A stretch of DNA of 25,127 nucleotides from an uncultured Bacteroidales bacterium (lineage in GTDB: Bacteria; Bacteroidota; Bacteroidia; Bacteroidales; Marinilabiliaceae). The stretch spans positions 1-25,127 of the forward strand of contig CALAVC010000064.1 of assembly GCA_937892095.1 (NCBI GenBank). Direction: 5' to 3'. Positions within the stretch are counted from its first letter, which is position 1. Every line of letters begins with the position of its first letter. The position numbers and the translations under genes were made by a program. The notes below the pieces were generated by a model. It was not told where the DNA came from. It saw only the letters and a program-made list of their open reading frames with translations, and searched no databases. Below are positions 24,601 through 25,127 of this stretch, piece after piece.

Positions 24601-25127
24601 TCAATCTTTGTAGTAGGAACGTAGTCCGTCGTTGCAGACGAGGGAACGAGGCCAAAGGCTAAAGGTTAGCATTAGGCGTAGTGAGGAGTACCAATCGTTG
24701 TTGTGTAGGAGTGAGGACTGTCCGTTTTTGTAGGGGTCGGAAGGGTCGAAGGATAGTCCGTCAGGGTTGACACACTCGAGTTGGTCGGTAAAGGTTTTGA
24801 AGAAAGTCCACTCTACGCCGAGTCGGAGGAGGTTGTTTAGCTTGTACTTTATGCCTGCACCGAAGGGCAAAGATAACACAAAAAAGGATTTTTTCTTATT
24901 GGGTTTGTCGTAGCCCTTGTAGGAAGTTAGTCCGAGTCCGAGAGCGAGGTAGGGAGAGAAGCGAGTTTCGTTCTTACGGAACATGTGGTCGAAACTGAGG
25001 AAATTGATTTCGCCGAGGACGCTTATGTCGATGAGGTTGTTGGCGAAGTCGAGGTCGGTGGGTCGGACTTGGACGTATTCGTCTTCGGCAAGTGGTGTGG
25101 CTTGCGGAGAGACGGAGAATGGGCTAT
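24601..25127 (-). CDS. PorG-like outer-membrane protein (DUF6089), 5' end outside window
   Basis: The frame is open to the right edge: 174 C-terminal residues are visible and the start lies beyond. The visible part alternates beta strands with turns (ISVLGEINFLSFD, RFSPYLALGLGL, FFVLSLPFGAGIKYKL, LLRLGVEWTFFKTFTDQLE), fitting a small eight-strand barrel of the DUF6089 type. PorG of Porphyromonas gingivalis, a type IX secretion component, belongs to this family and its gene is also next to uppS and bamA. Synteny supports orthology, but function in type IX secretion here is inferred. Other DUF6089 members have no proven role. Confidence 0.78.
   Translation of the reverse strand, partial: SPFSVSPQATPLAEDEYVQVRPTDLDFANNLIDISVLGEINFLSFDHMFRKNETRFSPYLALGLGLTSYKGYDKPNKKKSFFVLSLPFGAGIKYKLNNLLRLGVEWTFFKTFTDQLECVNPDGLSFDPSDPYKNGQSSLLHNNDWYSSLRLMLTFSLWPRSLVCNDGLRSYYKD

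Overview
The window looks like the chromosome of a Bacteroidales bacterium. The right part carries the block DUF6089/PorG-like protein, uppS, bamA, tandem skp/ompH genes, which I know from Porphyromonas and relatives. It also has a GGPKD-type lipoprotein with an Ig-like domain, and promoter-like TAnnTTTG elements typical of the phylum. Species cannot be named from the sequence alone.

Left edge (1-1829): two minus-strand genes of unknown function. One is a small membrane-anchored protein. The other encodes a secreted protein with YD-like repeats and is broken by two compensating frameshifts. A promoter-like element reads out of the left edge, and a terminator-like hairpin follows the small gene.

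Middle (1830-10846): a plus-strand type I restriction-modification operon loaded with accessory genes. The order is hsdR, a chimeric scar (5' hsdS fragment fused to the 3' end of a second hsdR), a DUF1016/YhcG PD-(D/E)XK protein, a half-length hsdS, a BRO-N/Fic fusion, a PrrC-type anticodon nuclease gene split by a one-base frameshift, and hsdM. HsdR, HsdM and HsdS would form the restriction and methylation complex. PrrC homologues are held silent by such a complex and cleave tRNA when it is inhibited. Fic and DUF1016 proteins are plausible further effectors. A 127-bp direct repeat, an hsdR 3' remnant and two nested hairpins inside hsdS point to recombination at this locus. Four phased copies of TAAACGGT lie between fic and prrC.

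Right part (10929-25127): an uninterrupted minus-strand run. In transcription order it is porG-like (cut by the window edge), uppS, bamA, three skp/ompH paralogues, a DUF4254 gene, a glycosyltransferase 9 gene, priA, trpS, an Ig-like lipoprotein gene and tadA, followed after 221 bp by a SAM-dependent methyltransferase gene. This is envelope biogenesis (undecaprenyl phosphate supply, outer-membrane protein insertion, periplasmic chaperones, LPS-type glycosyl transfer) joined to replication restart and tRNA functions. Apart from priA, which has no standard start codon where its conserved N-terminus begins, this part looks ordinary and intact.

Three anomalies (frameshifts in the YD-like gene and in prrC, and the priA start) could be real mutations or sequence errors. 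Reads would settle which.
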